Assembly: GCA_947084925.1 (NCBI GenBank)
Contig: CAMTUJ010000002.1
Span: forward strand, 6,226 to 70,225
DNA length: 64,000 nt
From: JAGPUQ01 sp947084925
Lineage (GTDB): Bacteria > Pseudomonadota > Gammaproteobacteria > Pseudomonadales > Porticoccaceae
Direction of reading: 5' to 3'
The notes below the pieces were generated by a model that was not told the DNA's origin, did no database searches, and worked only from the letters and a program-made list of their open reading frames with translations. Position numbers and translations under genes: made by a program. Below are positions 25,801 to 33,898 of the stretch, one piece after another (the stretch's first letter is position 1; each line of letters opens with the position of its first letter).

Positions 25801-28190
25801 TCACCGGCTACGCGGCCAACCCCGGCGCCGCCGCGCAATTGATCGCGCGCCGGCTTGGCACGCCGCTGCCGCCGCCGGAGGTGCTCGAGCGCGCCCTCGG
25901 CCGTACCCGCACACTGCGCGACGCCGAGCCGCCGGAGCACGAATTCAGCCCCGACGGCTGGACCCTCGGCATCGATGGCAACGCCCCGCGACCCTACAGC
26001 CATCTCATGGTGAACGCCGTCGGTCAGGGCGCGGTGCTGGACAGCGCCGGATTTGTCGCTGCTTTCGCCGGCAACAGCCAGCAAAACGCCCTCACCCCGT
26101 TCCGGCTGAGTGACGCCGGTCACCGCCTGCCGGGCGAGGCGCTGTATGTGGTCGATCTCGCCACCGACGCCTGCGGCGGACCCACCTTTGCCCCGCTGCG
26201 GCGCGGCGATATCCCGCACCGGGTCGAGTTCGCGCCCGGCCAGGCGCGCTTTGCCAGCACGCTCGGCGAGCTCGATCTGGAGTTGACCGTCTGCGTGCCC
26301 CCGGACGTGCCCGCGCAACTGCGCCTGCTGCGCATCGGCAATCGCGGCAGCGCGCCGCGCCGGTGCCGGGTGGTGGCCTGCTTCGAATGGGTACTGGCGG
26401 AACTGCCGGCGGACAGCCGGGGACGCCTCGAGCTCGTCCCGGAAGCGGGCGCCGTCTATGCGTGTAATCCCGACAACCTGTTTGCGCCCGGCTGGGCGTT
26501 TGTGGCGAGCAGTCTCGATCAGTCGGTGGTGGAGACCGTGCGCAGCCGCTTCGCCGGCACGGCGGCGGGCCTGCTGCCGTGCTTTGTCAGTCTTGGTGCC
26601 GGCGATCCGGCCGCCGTGGACGACGGCGGCCGGGTCGCGGCTTTTTCCGGTGAAGTGGAAGTGCCGGCCGGCGGCGAGTTGTGGGTGAATTTCGCGCTGG
26701 GTCAGGCGCCGACGCAGGAAGAAGCCCGCGCACTGGCCGCGCGCTACCGCGACCCTGTCACGGCGCGGGCGGCATTGGTCGCTACCGAGGCGGACTGGCG
26801 CCGCCGCCTCGGCGAGTTGCGCGTCGAAACCAATCGCAAGGACTTCGACCGCCTCGTCAATATCTGGCTGCCCTACCAGGTGCTGAATGCGCGGCTGTGG
26901 GGGCGCTGCGGCCCGGAGCAGCGCTCGGGAGCGTACGGCTTTCGCGATCAGTTGCAGGACGTGTTGCCGCTGCTGGTGATCGCTCCGGAACTGGCGCGGG
27001 AGCAGATTCTGCGCCACGCCGGCCAGCAGTTTCCGCAAGGGGACGTGCTGCACTGGTGGCATCCGACGCCCGCGGATGGCACCGGCTTTGGGGCCCGCAC
27101 CCGGGCATCCGACCCGCAGCTGTGGCTGCCCTACATTGCCGCCCAGTACGTCGCCGCCACCGGTGATATCAGCATTCTGGAGGAGAAGACGCCGTTCCTG
27201 GAAGGCGAGCCCATCCCCTATGGCGCCGACGGCATCGGATTTGCCCCGCGCCCCGGTGCCGAACGCGTCGCACTCCACGAACATTGTCGCCGCGCCATCG
27301 ACTACACCCTGGCGCGGCGCGGCCGTCACGGATTGCCGTTGATCGGCACGGGCGACTGGAACGATGCCCTCGACCGCATCGGTCATCGCGGCCGCGGTGA
27401 AAGCGTGTGGCTCGGTTTTTTCCTGCACCGGGTGCTGCTCGACTGGGAGCCGCTGGCGCGCCGCCATGGCGACACGGCAACCGCCGCCCGCTGGCACGGG
27501 GAAGCCGTCCGTTTGCGTGCGGCGCTGGCGGCGATGCGCCGGGGCGAGAACTATGTGCGCGCCATCGCCGACGACGGTAGCGAACTGCTCCACGCCAACG
27601 CCCTTACGGCAGCCTGGCCGGCGCTGTCCGGGGCCGTGGCCGCCGATGATGCGCTGGCCGCGCTGCGCGCCGATCTGGAGCGGCTGGAAGGCGCGCATCT
27701 GGTGCGCGTCCAGATGCCGGCCTTCGACGAGCACTCGCTACCCTGGCCGGGCCGCATCGCCCTCTATCCAGCGGGTGTGCGCGAGAACGGGGGGCAGTAC
27801 TCCCATGGCGCTTCCTGGCTGGTGGATGCCCTGACCGCGCTGGCCAGGGGAGCCGACAATGCCGCGGAGGCGGACCATCTGCGCGCGGAGGCATTCCGGC
27901 TGTGGCAGAAAATTTCTCCCCTGGGCCGGGACGTTCCCGAGCTTGCGGCCCGCTATGGCTTGGCACCCCATCAGCAGCCGGCGGATATTTACAGCGGCCC
28001 TGGCCATGAAGGCCGCGGCGGTTGGAGCTGGTACACAGGTGCGGCGGCCCGCATGCTCTGGGCGGCCTACGGACTGCTCGGGATCGACCTGCGCGGCGGT
28101 GTTGTCACCCGGGGTCCCGGACCTTCGGGAGGCCTGGAATTGTACGGGTTGAGGGTACGGGGCGAGCGTTTGCCCGAGGGGCGAGAGTGA
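22821..28190 (+). CDS. Large membrane-anchored GH94-type glycoside phosphorylase, NdvB C-half-like
   Basis: A 1789-residue protein. Residues 1 to about 740 are largely hydrophobic, with roughly a dozen or more predicted membrane segments and conserved-looking stretches such as SWFDHMGLR-like LIWFDHMGLRVATLVNFSF. Two beta-sandwich (glycosyltransferase-36 associated) regions follow, about 760-1040 and 1060-1340; the second holds NSQQNALTPFRLSDAG. A GH94 (alpha/alpha)6 barrel occupies about 1350-1760 with GTGDWNDALDRIGHRG at 1509-1524; Asp1512 and Asp1515 lie in the general-acid region. This matches the C-terminal half of NdvB cyclic beta-1,2-glucan synthase, but I see no GT84 glucosyltransferase signature. 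It may be a beta-1,2-glucan phosphorylase or a chain-length controller; alternatively, a distant glucosyltransferase hides in the membrane part. Confidence 0.82.
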   Translation: MNWSRDHVGQLGLWMAGLALFAGALAAVHAGIPLAAAAGAGFGLLLIGRAGGATDGVFLALRHAAVAALFALAATPELPLWQTPREWIDLLRLTPEGATLAFAVYGLVAGLLPVRQHRPLPAATSLVLLVAPFALFNGLFLLASRDLLESLGAWLGPDVSPALRRLPGCWLVLGLFGELAVQGLGVAVDQRWTHNWRLRALLWSSALWAALTPLIADLGSGPLAAALPGWLQWPLGVASAALAQAGLWGQTFLITGALLDALKGRRPTWQAAADHWRGGAGKGAVYSAWFMVLVYGAALAGGGAVAAWITAQPLLFGTLLGMLLFPLARSLIETFDGSPALAGRLGAAYREPANLLRGALAGFAVALWFGLDRTAGGDSLRFAGGALAGAAVYAGVGLLLDVLAMVGGLRQRPQRVSVYLVQAVMGGITGGLLAWYFDAGQLRVVLDRVAAYGVVNFPAVGRGSYEYMVYPLFSKWGATDLGLVSGGVKLFYAQSLSGVVQWAIAAPLFSLNLVLLTALIQRRLAPIRATFSRAGLAEVGAQTVRVLRWGLWMAPIISIFLRMAQDPTWYNQDGAVRGLLATAQQVLQPTDHYRAWSLELFLGLMAYDWLRVLIWFDHMGLRVATLVNFSFVGMDAVNARLARALGHGPRGQAIPEGLRRFATWAPLLVPFYIPRGGEWEYVWMRAEGMHGHAGPLLPAVRDLVGAYAVAAVLVIVVGAWVLTRARRAGTLHRVRSAPAHVLGNGLYMLRLGEDGRGHAQVIRPRRGCPEIDLTRRPEDDLDRRGRFFYVSEPGRPPWSLTREPCSGADVRHRVTEISTTALCYRADAADLTAFARVEVPADDPVECWTLTFENRSNRPRRLRLTSFQELTLGDAEAASRHPAFNALHVGTRFVAPLAALLAHSRLLTDVRGRPAGEVAFHAVATDGHGVRLAGYEDSRNRFVGAGGLACPDGLAPDAPRAPDDEGLLYSFDPALSLTLGVTIPAGGHASVRFVTGYAANPGAAAQLIARRLGTPLPPPEVLERALGRTRTLRDAEPPEHEFSPDGWTLGIDGNAPRPYSHLMVNAVGQGAVLDSAGFVAAFAGNSQQNALTPFRLSDAGHRLPGEALYVVDLATDACGGPTFAPLRRGDIPHRVEFAPGQARFASTLGELDLELTVCVPPDVPAQLRLLRIGNRGSAPRRCRVVACFEWVLAELPADSRGRLELVPEAGAVYACNPDNLFAPGWAFVASSLDQSVVETVRSRFAGTAAGLLPCFVSLGAGDPAAVDDGGRVAAFSGEVEVPAGGELWVNFALGQAPTQEEARALAARYRDPVTARAALVATEADWRRRLGELRVETNRKDFDRLVNIWLPYQVLNARLWGRCGPEQRSGAYGFRDQLQDVLPLLVIAPELAREQILRHAGQQFPQGDVLHWWHPTPADGTGFGARTRASDPQLWLPYIAAQYVAATGDISILEEKTPFLEGEPIPYGADGIGFAPRPGAERVALHEHCRRAIDYTLARRGRHGLPLIGTGDWNDALDRIGHRGRGESVWLGFFLHRVLLDWEPLARRHGDTATAARWHGEAVRLRAALAAMRRGENYVRAIADDGSELLHANALTAAWPALSGAVAADDALAALRADLERLEGAHLVRVQMPAFDEHSLPWPGRIALYPAGVRENGGQYSHGASWLVDALTALARGADNAAEADHLRAEAFRLWQKISPLGRDVPELAARYGLAPHQQPADIYSGPGHEGRGGWSWYTGAAARMLWAAYGLLGIDLRGGVVTRGPGPSGGLELYGLRVRGERLPEGRE

Positions 28191-28269
28191 AAGCTGCCAT
28201 ACCCCTGACCGACTGGTAAACATAACCAAAAGAAATGCAAAATTATTAAAATGATACTTTAAGGACTGT

Positions 28270-28275
28270 TACAAT
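28270..28275 (+). promoter_or_regulatory. Possible -10 element before the small membrane protein
   Basis: TACAAT lies 31 bases before the ATG of the 34-residue gene, in an unusually A/T-rich stretch (28220-28275) for this genome. A convincing -35 box is not visible. Confidence 0.35.
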
Positions 28276-28306
28276 AGCTCCCGTACAGCACACGTGGAGT
28301 TATGTT

Positions 28307-28411
28307 ATGGACCTGAGCAAAGACAAAAGCGGCGGCGAAGCGGTCGTTACGGGGTTCTGTCTGCTCGTCTTCGGCGTGTTTTTTACCGTCGTGGTCTCCA
28401 ATCTGATCTGA
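28307..28411 (+). CDS. Small single-span membrane protein, 34 residues
   Basis: A short gene with sequence MDLSKDKSGGEAVVTG followed by an 18-residue hydrophobic helix (about 17-34) that ends at the stop. GGAG lies seven bases before the ATG, and a -10-like TACAAT is farther upstream. A GC-rich hairpin follows 13 bases after the stop, so the unit looks self-contained. No family is recognised. The charged N-terminus followed by one helix is typical of bacterial small membrane regulators, but any role is unknown. Confidence 0.6.
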   Translation: MDLSKDKSGGEAVVTGFCLLVFGVFFTVVVSNLI

Positions 28412-28424
28412 GCACTGCCCGGGG

Positions 28425-28458
28425 CGCTGCGGGCGGCTTGTTACGCCGCCCCGCAGCG
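28425..28458 (+). terminator. GC-rich hairpin after the small membrane protein gene
   Basis: CGCTGCGGGCGGC pairs with GCCGCCCCGCAGCG (one bulge) around a seven-base loop TTGTTAC. No T-run follows; probable terminator or 3'-end structure. Confidence 0.5.
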
Positions 28459-28504
28459 TCACCGGCAATTCGCGCCGTGCGGCGGGGCATCCCCGCCGGG
28501 CGCT

Positions 28505-28678
28505 GCCGTTCCCCGGCGCTGCGCCGATAAAAATCCCTTGATCCTGACGTCGGCGGACTGCGGAACATCTGCCGCGGTCTTGTGTTGCGCGGTGTCCGCT
28601 GGACCATTGCCGAGATGGGTGGTGGTCGCCGTGCGCGTCGCATCCGGCGGTCCGCCGCGGCTGATGCCGGGGAACGGC
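28505..28678 (-). ncRNA. ssrS: Candidate 6S-like RNA downstream of zapA
   Basis: Immediately after zapA on the same strand lies a 174-base non-coding stretch closed by a perfect 13-bp inverted repeat (GCCGTTCCCCGGC at 28505-28517 with GCCGGGGAACGGC at 28666-28678). A second nested stem of 8 bp (CGGCGGAC with GTCCGCCG) sits inside, then a large interior region and a small GTCC-AGC-GGAC terminal hairpin. This long, internally looped rod and its position after zapA are the hallmarks of gammaproteobacterial 6S RNA. The primary sequence does not clearly match the 6S I remember, and the outer arm touches the zapA stop codon, so this is a structural candidate only. Confidence 0.4.
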
Positions 28679-28980
28679 TATTCGAGGGCGAGAATGGCCT
28701 GGGTCAGCTTGGCGTCGATGCGGTCCAGATCCGTGCTCGCGGCGGCATTGCTGCCTGCATTGTGCTGGGCCTGCATCAGCTCGTAGGAAAGATTCAGCGC
28801 GGCCATCACGGCGATGCGTTCGAGGCCGATGACATTGCCGGAACGGCGGATTTCGCGCATGCGCAGATCGAGCCCGTGGGCCGCGCTCAGCAGGGCGTCC
28901 TGCTGCTCGGGCGGGCAATGGACCTGATAGTCCTTGTCGAGTATCCGGATGCTGACCGTCGAAATACTGGCGTCGGCCAT
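28678..28980 (-). CDS. zapA: Cell division protein ZapA
   Basis: A 100-residue FtsZ-ring-associated protein that crosslinks FtsZ filaments. It has TVSIRILDKDYQVHCPPEQQ near 8-27 (the ZapA beta-hairpin head), DLRMREIRRSGNVIGLERIA near 38-57, then a C-terminal coiled coil with LNLSYELMQAQ. It is five bases downstream of the zapB-like gene, as in many gammaproteobacteria. Confidence 0.93.
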   Translation of the reverse strand: MADASISTVSIRILDKDYQVHCPPEQQDALLSAAHGLDLRMREIRRSGNVIGLERIAVMAALNLSYELMQAQHNAGSNAAASTDLDRIDAKLTQAILALE

Positions 28981-28985
28981 GGTAG

Positions 28986-29195
28986 TCAGGACTCCGGGGT
29001 GAGGGCTTTGAGTCGCGCGATCATGTTTTCGATTCGGGAGCGCGCCATTTCGTTTTTTTCGAGCAATTGGCTGCGTTCGCGTGCCAGGCTGGCTTCGCGT
29101 TCCCGCAGGACGTCGTTTTCGGCTTTCAGGCGCGCGCTGAGTACGGCCAGGCGGTCGACCTTGTTTTCGAGTTCGGCGATGGAAGGCGCGTTCAT
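28986..29195 (-). CDS. ZapB-like coiled-coil protein (TIGR02449 family)
   Basis: A 69-residue protein that is almost wholly a coiled coil: IAELENKVDRLAVLSARLKA then ENDVLREREASLARERSQLL. It belongs to the short coiled-coil family encoded directly before zapA, counterpart of Escherichia coli ZapB, and probably partners with ZapA at the division septum. Two in-frame ATG codons (29195 and 29201) are six bases apart. It is divergent from ygfB. Confidence 0.85.
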   Translation of the reverse strand: MNAPSIAELENKVDRLAVLSARLKAENDVLREREASLARERSQLLEKNEMARSRIENMIARLKALTPES

Positions 29196-29357
29196 GACCA
29201 TCCCGGTTCAGGCTCCTGACACGCGACTATAAGTGGCGCGCGCCAAAGCGGTCAATCGACTCTGGTGCGATAGTCTTTGCCGACCGCCCCTCGGCGCGGA
29301 TGTCGCGGCATGGGCAGCGTGCTAGGATGCCCGCCAGTCCCCGCAGCCGTTGATCGC

Positions 29358-29897
29358 GTGTCCCGTTTCGAGAACCTGCGCGCCGCGTTCGCGGCCCTGA
29401 ACGTACCCCTGGATCCCGCCGAATGGCACGGCCTGCTGTGCGGCGCCACCGTCGGAGGGCTGCGTTCGCCGACTGCCGTTCTGGATCTGCTCGAAGCCGA
29501 GCTCGCCACGGTGGTGGTCGAGGAAGCCATGCGCAGTGCGCTCACCGATATTGCCGCTGACGCCGCAACGGATCTGGCGCGTTTCGACTACGGCTTCCAG
29601 CTGCTTCTGCCCGCGGACGACGCGCCGCTGAGCCGGCGTGTGCAGGCACTCGCCGCCTGGTGCCAGGGTTTTCTGGCCGGGCTCGGGCAGGGTGGCGGCG
29701 CGCGCGGCCTGAGCGCCGACACCGCCTCGGCACTGGGTGACTTCGCCGCCATCGGCCGCGCCGACGCCGATGTCGATGGCACCGAGGAAGACGAGCGGGA
29801 CTTCGTTGAGCTGGTCGAGTATGTGCGCGCGGCGGTGCTGGTGATCGACGCGGAATTGCGCGCGCGGCAAGCACGTCCCGACACCAAACTGCACTAG
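29358..29897 (+). CDS. ygfB: UPF0149 family protein YgfB
   Basis: A helical protein of about 179 residues in the YgfB/UPF0149 family. It has RFENLRAAFAALNVPLDPAE near 3-22, WHGLLCGATVGG near 23, VQALAAWCQGFLAGLGQGG near 95-113 and DFVELVEYVRAAVLVIDAEL near 145-164. The GTG at 29358 gives the usual N-terminus; upstream codons are not conserved. In Pseudomonas, YgfB represses a regulator that affects beta-lactam resistance; its role elsewhere is unclear. It heads ygfB-pepP-ubiH-ubiI. Confidence 0.88.
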   Translation: MSRFENLRAAFAALNVPLDPAEWHGLLCGATVGGLRSPTAVLDLLEAELATVVVEEAMRSALTDIAADAATDLARFDYGFQLLLPADDAPLSRRVQALAAWCQGFLAGLGQGGGARGLSADTASALGDFAAIGRADADVDGTEEDERDFVELVEYVRAAVLVIDAELRARQARPDTKLH

Positions 29898-29913
29898 CCC
29901 AGGATTCCCGCCG

Positions 29914-31224
29914 ATGATCACTGCCCAGGAATTCGCCCGCCGTCGCCGCGACCTGATGGCGACGATGAGCAAAAACAGTATCGCGATCCTGACCGCGGCG
30001 CCCGAACAGGTGCGCAGCCGGGATACTTATTTTCCCTATCGCCAGGACAGCAATTTTTTCTACCTCACGGGCTTTCATGAGCCCGAGGCAGTGCTGGTGC
30101 TGATCCCCAAGCGGCCCCAGGGCCAGTTCATCCTGTTCTGCCGCGAGCGCGACCGCAGCCGCGAAATCTGGGACGGCCGCCGCGCCGGTCCCGAAGGCGC
30201 GCGCGAGCTGTACGGCGCCGACGACGCCTTTCCAATCGACGATATCGACGAAATTCTCCCCGGCCTGCTGGAAGGGCGCGACCGCGTGTATTACGCGCTC
30301 GGTCGCAACCGCGCTTTCGACACCCGGCTGCTGGACTGGATCGACGGCATTCGCGCCCGCGCCCGCAGCGGCGCGGTACCGCCGGACGAGTTCGTCGATC
30401 TCGATCATCTGGTCCATGAGGCGCGCCTGTTCAAGACCGCGACCGAGCTCAAGGTGATGCGCAAGGCGGGCGCGATTTCCGCGCGCGCCCACTGCCGCGC
30501 CATGCGCGCCGCGCGACCGGGTCTGTACGAATACCAGTTGCAGGCGGAGATCGAGCACGCCTTCGCCAGCGAGGGCGCGCGCCACCCTGCCTACGGCTCC
30601 ATCGTCGGCGGTGGCGCCAACGCCTGCGTGCTGCACTATGTGGAAAACAGCGCGCCGCTGCAGGACGGCGATCTGGTGCTGATCGACGCCGGCTGCGAAC
30701 TGGAACACTACGCCGCCGACATCACCCGCACCTTCCCCGTCAACGGCAAGTTCAGGGCGCCGCAGCAGGCGCTTTACGAGGTCGTGCTCGCCGCCCAGAT
30801 GGCCGCCATCGACGCCGCGCGCGCCGGCAACCACTGGGACGAGCCGCACCGGGTCACGGTGAAGATCATCACCCAGGGCCTGGTCGATCTGGGGCTGCTG
30901 AAAGGCAATGTCGATGACCTGATCGCGCGCAATGCCCATAGCGATTTTTACATGCACCGTGCCGGGCACTGGCTCGGCATGGACGTGCACGACGTGGGCG
31001 ACTACAAGGTGGACAACGAGTGGCGCCTGCTGGAGCCCGGCATGGTGATGACCGTGGAGCCCGGCATTTATGTCGCGCCCGACAACCGCAAGGTGGCGAA
31101 AAAGTGGCGCGGCATCGGCATCCGCATCGAGGACGATGTCGCCATCACCCGCAAAGGTGCCGAGGTGCTGACCGCGGGCGTGCCCAAGACGGTTGCCGAC
31201 ATCGAGCGGCTGATGGCGGGCTGA
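29914..31224 (+). CDS. pepP: Xaa-Pro aminopeptidase P
   Basis: A 436-residue cytosolic dimanganese peptidase removing N-terminal residues before proline. The pita-bread metal ligands are visible: DAGCELEHYAADITRTFP near 255-272 (two Asp), GHWLGMDVHDVGDY near 350-363 (His), VMTVEPGIYV near 378 (Glu) and GIGIRIEDDVAIT near 400 (Glu). The N-terminal domain starts ITAQEFARRRRDLMA. It sits between ygfB and ubiH, the usual gammaproteobacterial order. Confidence 0.95.
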   Translation: MITAQEFARRRRDLMATMSKNSIAILTAAPEQVRSRDTYFPYRQDSNFFYLTGFHEPEAVLVLIPKRPQGQFILFCRERDRSREIWDGRRAGPEGARELYGADDAFPIDDIDEILPGLLEGRDRVYYALGRNRAFDTRLLDWIDGIRARARSGAVPPDEFVDLDHLVHEARLFKTATELKVMRKAGAISARAHCRAMRAARPGLYEYQLQAEIEHAFASEGARHPAYGSIVGGGANACVLHYVENSAPLQDGDLVLIDAGCELEHYAADITRTFPVNGKFRAPQQALYEVVLAAQMAAIDAARAGNHWDEPHRVTVKIITQGLVDLGLLKGNVDDLIARNAHSDFYMHRAGHWLGMDVHDVGDYKVDNEWRLLEPGMVMTVEPGIYVAPDNRKVAKKWRGIGIRIEDDVAITRKGAEVLTAGVPKTVADIERLMAG

Positions 31225-31231
31225 GACCGAG

Positions 31232-32470
31232 ATGACTGCAAGCGCCGATGTCGATATCGCCATCGCGGGCGGCGGCCTCACGGCGCTGACCGCGGCCGCG
31301 GTATTGGCGCGCGCCGGCCCCGAGTGGCGCATCGCCCTGCTGGCGGATGATTCGCACACGGGCGCCGCTTCGCGCGGCGATGCATTCCCCGAGGTACGGA
31401 CCATGGCGCTGTCCGCCAGCAGCCGCGAAGTCTTTGCGGCGCTGGGTCTGTGGCCCGCGATCGCGGCGCGCTCGGCCGCCATAACGGATATTCAGGTGAG
31501 CGAGCGCGGCGGCTGGGGGCTGGCGCGGCTGGGACCGGCGCCGGGCGACGCGCCCTTCGGGCAGGTGATCGAGAACGCCGAACTGGTCCGGTTGCTCGCC
31601 GCCGCCGTGGCCACCTGTCCCAATGTCGGACGCGCATCGGGAAGCAACCTGACGCCGGTGCCGCGCCGGGACCACCTGGAAATCCAGTCCGGCGCGGGCC
31701 TCCTGCGCGCCCGCCTGCTGTTGGTCGCCGACGGCACGGACTCGCCGCTGCGCGCGGGATTCGGCATCGGCGTCGCCGCGCGCGACTACGGCAATGCCGC
31801 CCTGATCGCGACCCTGACGCTCGCCGCGCCCCATCGGGGCATCGCCTACGAGCGCTTTACCCCGGATGGCCCCATGGCCCTGCTGCCGCTGCCGGATTGG
31901 GATGGCCAGTCGCGCGCGTCCCTGGTCTGGGTACTGCCGCCGGAGCGGGCGGCGGCGCTCGCCGCGGCGCCGGAACCGGAACGGCGCGCCGAACTGCAAA
32001 CGGCTTTTGGCCGGCGCGCCGGTATCATCCTCGGCATGGGCACTCCGCAACGCATTCCTCTGCGGCGCTGCCTTGCCCGCGAACAGGTGCGTTCGCGCCT
32101 GGTGCTGGTGGGCAACGCCGCCCACAGCCTGCACCCGGTCGCGGGGCAGGGCTTCAATCTCACGGTGCGGGATCTGGCGACGCTGGCGCAGCACCTGCGC
32201 GCGGGCGCGCGAGGCGGTCGTGACCTCGGCGATCTCGGCGTGCTTGCCGGCTACGCCCGGGCGCGCGCGCGCGACCAGTGGCGCACCCTGCAATTCAGTG
32301 AGCGGCTGCCGGCGCTGTTCGCCAGCCGCGCGCCGCTGCTGGCCCTGGGCCGCAATCTCGGGCTCACCGCGCTCGGCCTCTGCCCGCCGCTGCGGCACGC
32401 CCTGGCGGATTTCGGCGCCGGGCTCGCGGTGCCCGCCGCCCGGATCGTTGGCGATGAATCGGGACTGTGA
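31232..32470 (+). CDS. ubiH: FAD-dependent ubiquinone biosynthesis hydroxylase, UbiH-like
   Basis: A 412-residue UbiH/UbiI/UbiF/VisC-family monooxygenase. It has VDIAIAGGGLTALTAAAVLA at the N-terminus (Rossmann FAD site), LLLVADGTDSPLRAGFGI near 160-177 and the FAD-ribityl segment VGNAAHSLHPVAGQGFNLTV near 290-309. It hydroxylates the ubiquinone ring at the membrane surface. UbiH is assigned by position after pepP; the hydroxylated carbon cannot be told from sequence alone. The following gene, a second hydroxylase, overlaps by 17 bases. Confidence 0.87.
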   Translation: MTASADVDIAIAGGGLTALTAAAVLARAGPEWRIALLADDSHTGAASRGDAFPEVRTMALSASSREVFAALGLWPAIAARSAAITDIQVSERGGWGLARLGPAPGDAPFGQVIENAELVRLLAAAVATCPNVGRASGSNLTPVPRRDHLEIQSGAGLLRARLLLVADGTDSPLRAGFGIGVAARDYGNAALIATLTLAAPHRGIAYERFTPDGPMALLPLPDWDGQSRASLVWVLPPERAAALAAAPEPERRAELQTAFGRRAGIILGMGTPQRIPLRRCLAREQVRSRLVLVGNAAHSLHPVAGQGFNLTVRDLATLAQHLRAGARGGRDLGDLGVLAGYARARARDQWRTLQFSERLPALFASRAPLLALGRNLGLTALGLCPPLRHALADFGAGLAVPAARIVGDESGL

Positions 32471-33662
32471 CGTTCTGATCGTGGGGGCGGGGCCGGTGGG
32501 CGCCGCCTTCGCGCTGGCGCTCGCTCGCGGGCCGGCGGGTGCGGAGCTTGCGATCACGCTGGTGGAGTCGCAGCCGCCAGTGGCCCTCGCGGATACCGCC
32601 ATGCTTGACCGTCGCGCGCTGGCCCTCAACGAACGCAGCCGGCGCCTGCTCGACCGGATCGGCGCCTGGCCCGAGGCATTGGCCCGGCGCGCCTGCCCCT
32701 ATAACTCCATGGCGGTCTGGGATCGCGCCAGCACCGGCCACGTCAGCTTCGACTGCGCCGAGATTCATCAGCCGCAGTTAGGGCATATCGTCGCGCAACC
32801 GGCGCTGATCGCGGCGCTCGGTGAGGCCGTGCGCGCGCAGCCCAATATCCGCTTTCTGTGTCCGCGGACGCTGACGCGGATCGAACGCCTGTCCGGTGGC
32901 GGTTGCGCGGCCGAACTGGATCACGAGCGGATTTGTGCGTCCCTTTTGGTAGCGGCGGACGGGCCGCGCTCGCCGCTGCGCGAGCACTTCGGGTTTACCG
33001 CGCAGCGCTGGGATCCCGGCCAGTTGGCGCTGGTCGCGGTGCTGCGCACCGAGCGCGAGCACGGTCACTGCGCCCGGCAGTGGTTCGCGCCCACCGGTCC
33101 GCTGGCGTTTTTGCCGCTTCATGACGAGGACGGCGATACCCGCTGCGTCGCCATCGTCTGGTCCCAGGAACAGGCCGTGGCGGAGCACCTGCGCGCGCTG
33201 CCCGAAGACGCCCTGTGCCGCGCGCTGGAGATCGCCAGCGAGCATGCGTTGGGTGCTATCTCCCTGCACGGTGCGCGCGCGCTGGTGCCTCTGGGTCAGC
33301 ATCACGCCGACCGCTATGTGATGCCGGGGATCGCGCTGCTCGGCGATGCCGCGCACGCCATTCATCCGCTCGCCGGGCAGGGGGTCAACCTCGGCTTGGC
33401 GGATGCCGAAGTGCTGGCGGAAGAACTGGCGCGTGCGCGGCAACGCGGTCTGGGTGTCGCCGATGCCGGCGCGCTGGCCCGCTACCAGCGCCGGCGCCGA
33501 CCGGAGAATCTCGCCATGCTGGCCGCGATGCGGGGGTTCAAGACCCTGTTCGGCCGCGAGGATCTGCCCAGCGCCCTCGTGCGCGCCGCCGGCATGGCGT
33601 TTTTCGACCGCGTCGATCCCCTCAAACACCTGGTGATGCGCGCCGCCGCCGGAACGGTCTGA
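32454..33662 (+). CDS. ubiI: FAD-dependent ubiquinone biosynthesis hydroxylase, UbiI/VisC-like
   Basis: A 402-residue paralogue of the preceding gene. It opens CDVLIVGAGPVGAAFALALA, has SLLVAADGPRSPLREHFGF near 162-180 and LLGDAAHAIHPLAGQGVNLGLAD near 292-314 (position given). Position after pepP-ubiH fits UbiI/VisC, the C5-hydroxylase of ubiquinone synthesis. ATG 32454 overlaps the ubiH end, implying coupled translation; a much longer frame upstream is the ubiH region in another frame. After it comes 236 bases with no gene. Confidence 0.86.
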   Translation: MNRDCDVLIVGAGPVGAAFALALARGPAGAELAITLVESQPPVALADTAMLDRRALALNERSRRLLDRIGAWPEALARRACPYNSMAVWDRASTGHVSFDCAEIHQPQLGHIVAQPALIAALGEAVRAQPNIRFLCPRTLTRIERLSGGGCAAELDHERICASLLVAADGPRSPLREHFGFTAQRWDPGQLALVAVLRTEREHGHCARQWFAPTGPLAFLPLHDEDGDTRCVAIVWSQEQAVAEHLRALPEDALCRALEIASEHALGAISLHGARALVPLGQHHADRYVMPGIALLGDAAHAIHPLAGQGVNLGLADAEVLAEELARARQRGLGVADAGALARYQRRRRPENLAMLAAMRGFKTLFGREDLPSALVRAAGMAFFDRVDPLKHLVMRAAAGTV

Positions 33663-33898
33663 GCGCGCTTCGGGGCCGGCAGCGCGGATGTGACCGGGCG
33701 TCCCGAACTCTGCCAGCGGGCAGGTTACCGTCGGGTTTACCGTCCCGGGGCGTTCAACTATAGTGCTTCGCCTTGGCTTTCCGCGCCGCGGAACGCATCG
33801 GCCACCGTAACAGTTACCGCACTGCGCACCCCGGTGAAGGACTTCGGCACAGCGACCGGAGCGGTGGCGTCGGCATTTTTTGGGGGGGTAAGCACACC

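Noticed and set aside
24618..27734. A 1038-codon open frame on the minus strand across the NdvB-like gene
   Set aside because: It is opposite a gene with clear domains and motifs, and its product is Arg-, Gly- and Gln-rich without any recognisable pattern. It is a GC-bias shadow.
28230..28260. Fur-box-like A/T-rich stretch before the small membrane protein
   Set aside because: The dyad is poor and several core positions do not fit, so composition alone explains the resemblance.
33663..33898. Possible short gene between ubiI and the acyl-CoA dehydrogenase
   Set aside because: Frames here are short, without ribosome sites, and run into the dehydrogenase in shifted frames; the region is best read as promoter DNA.
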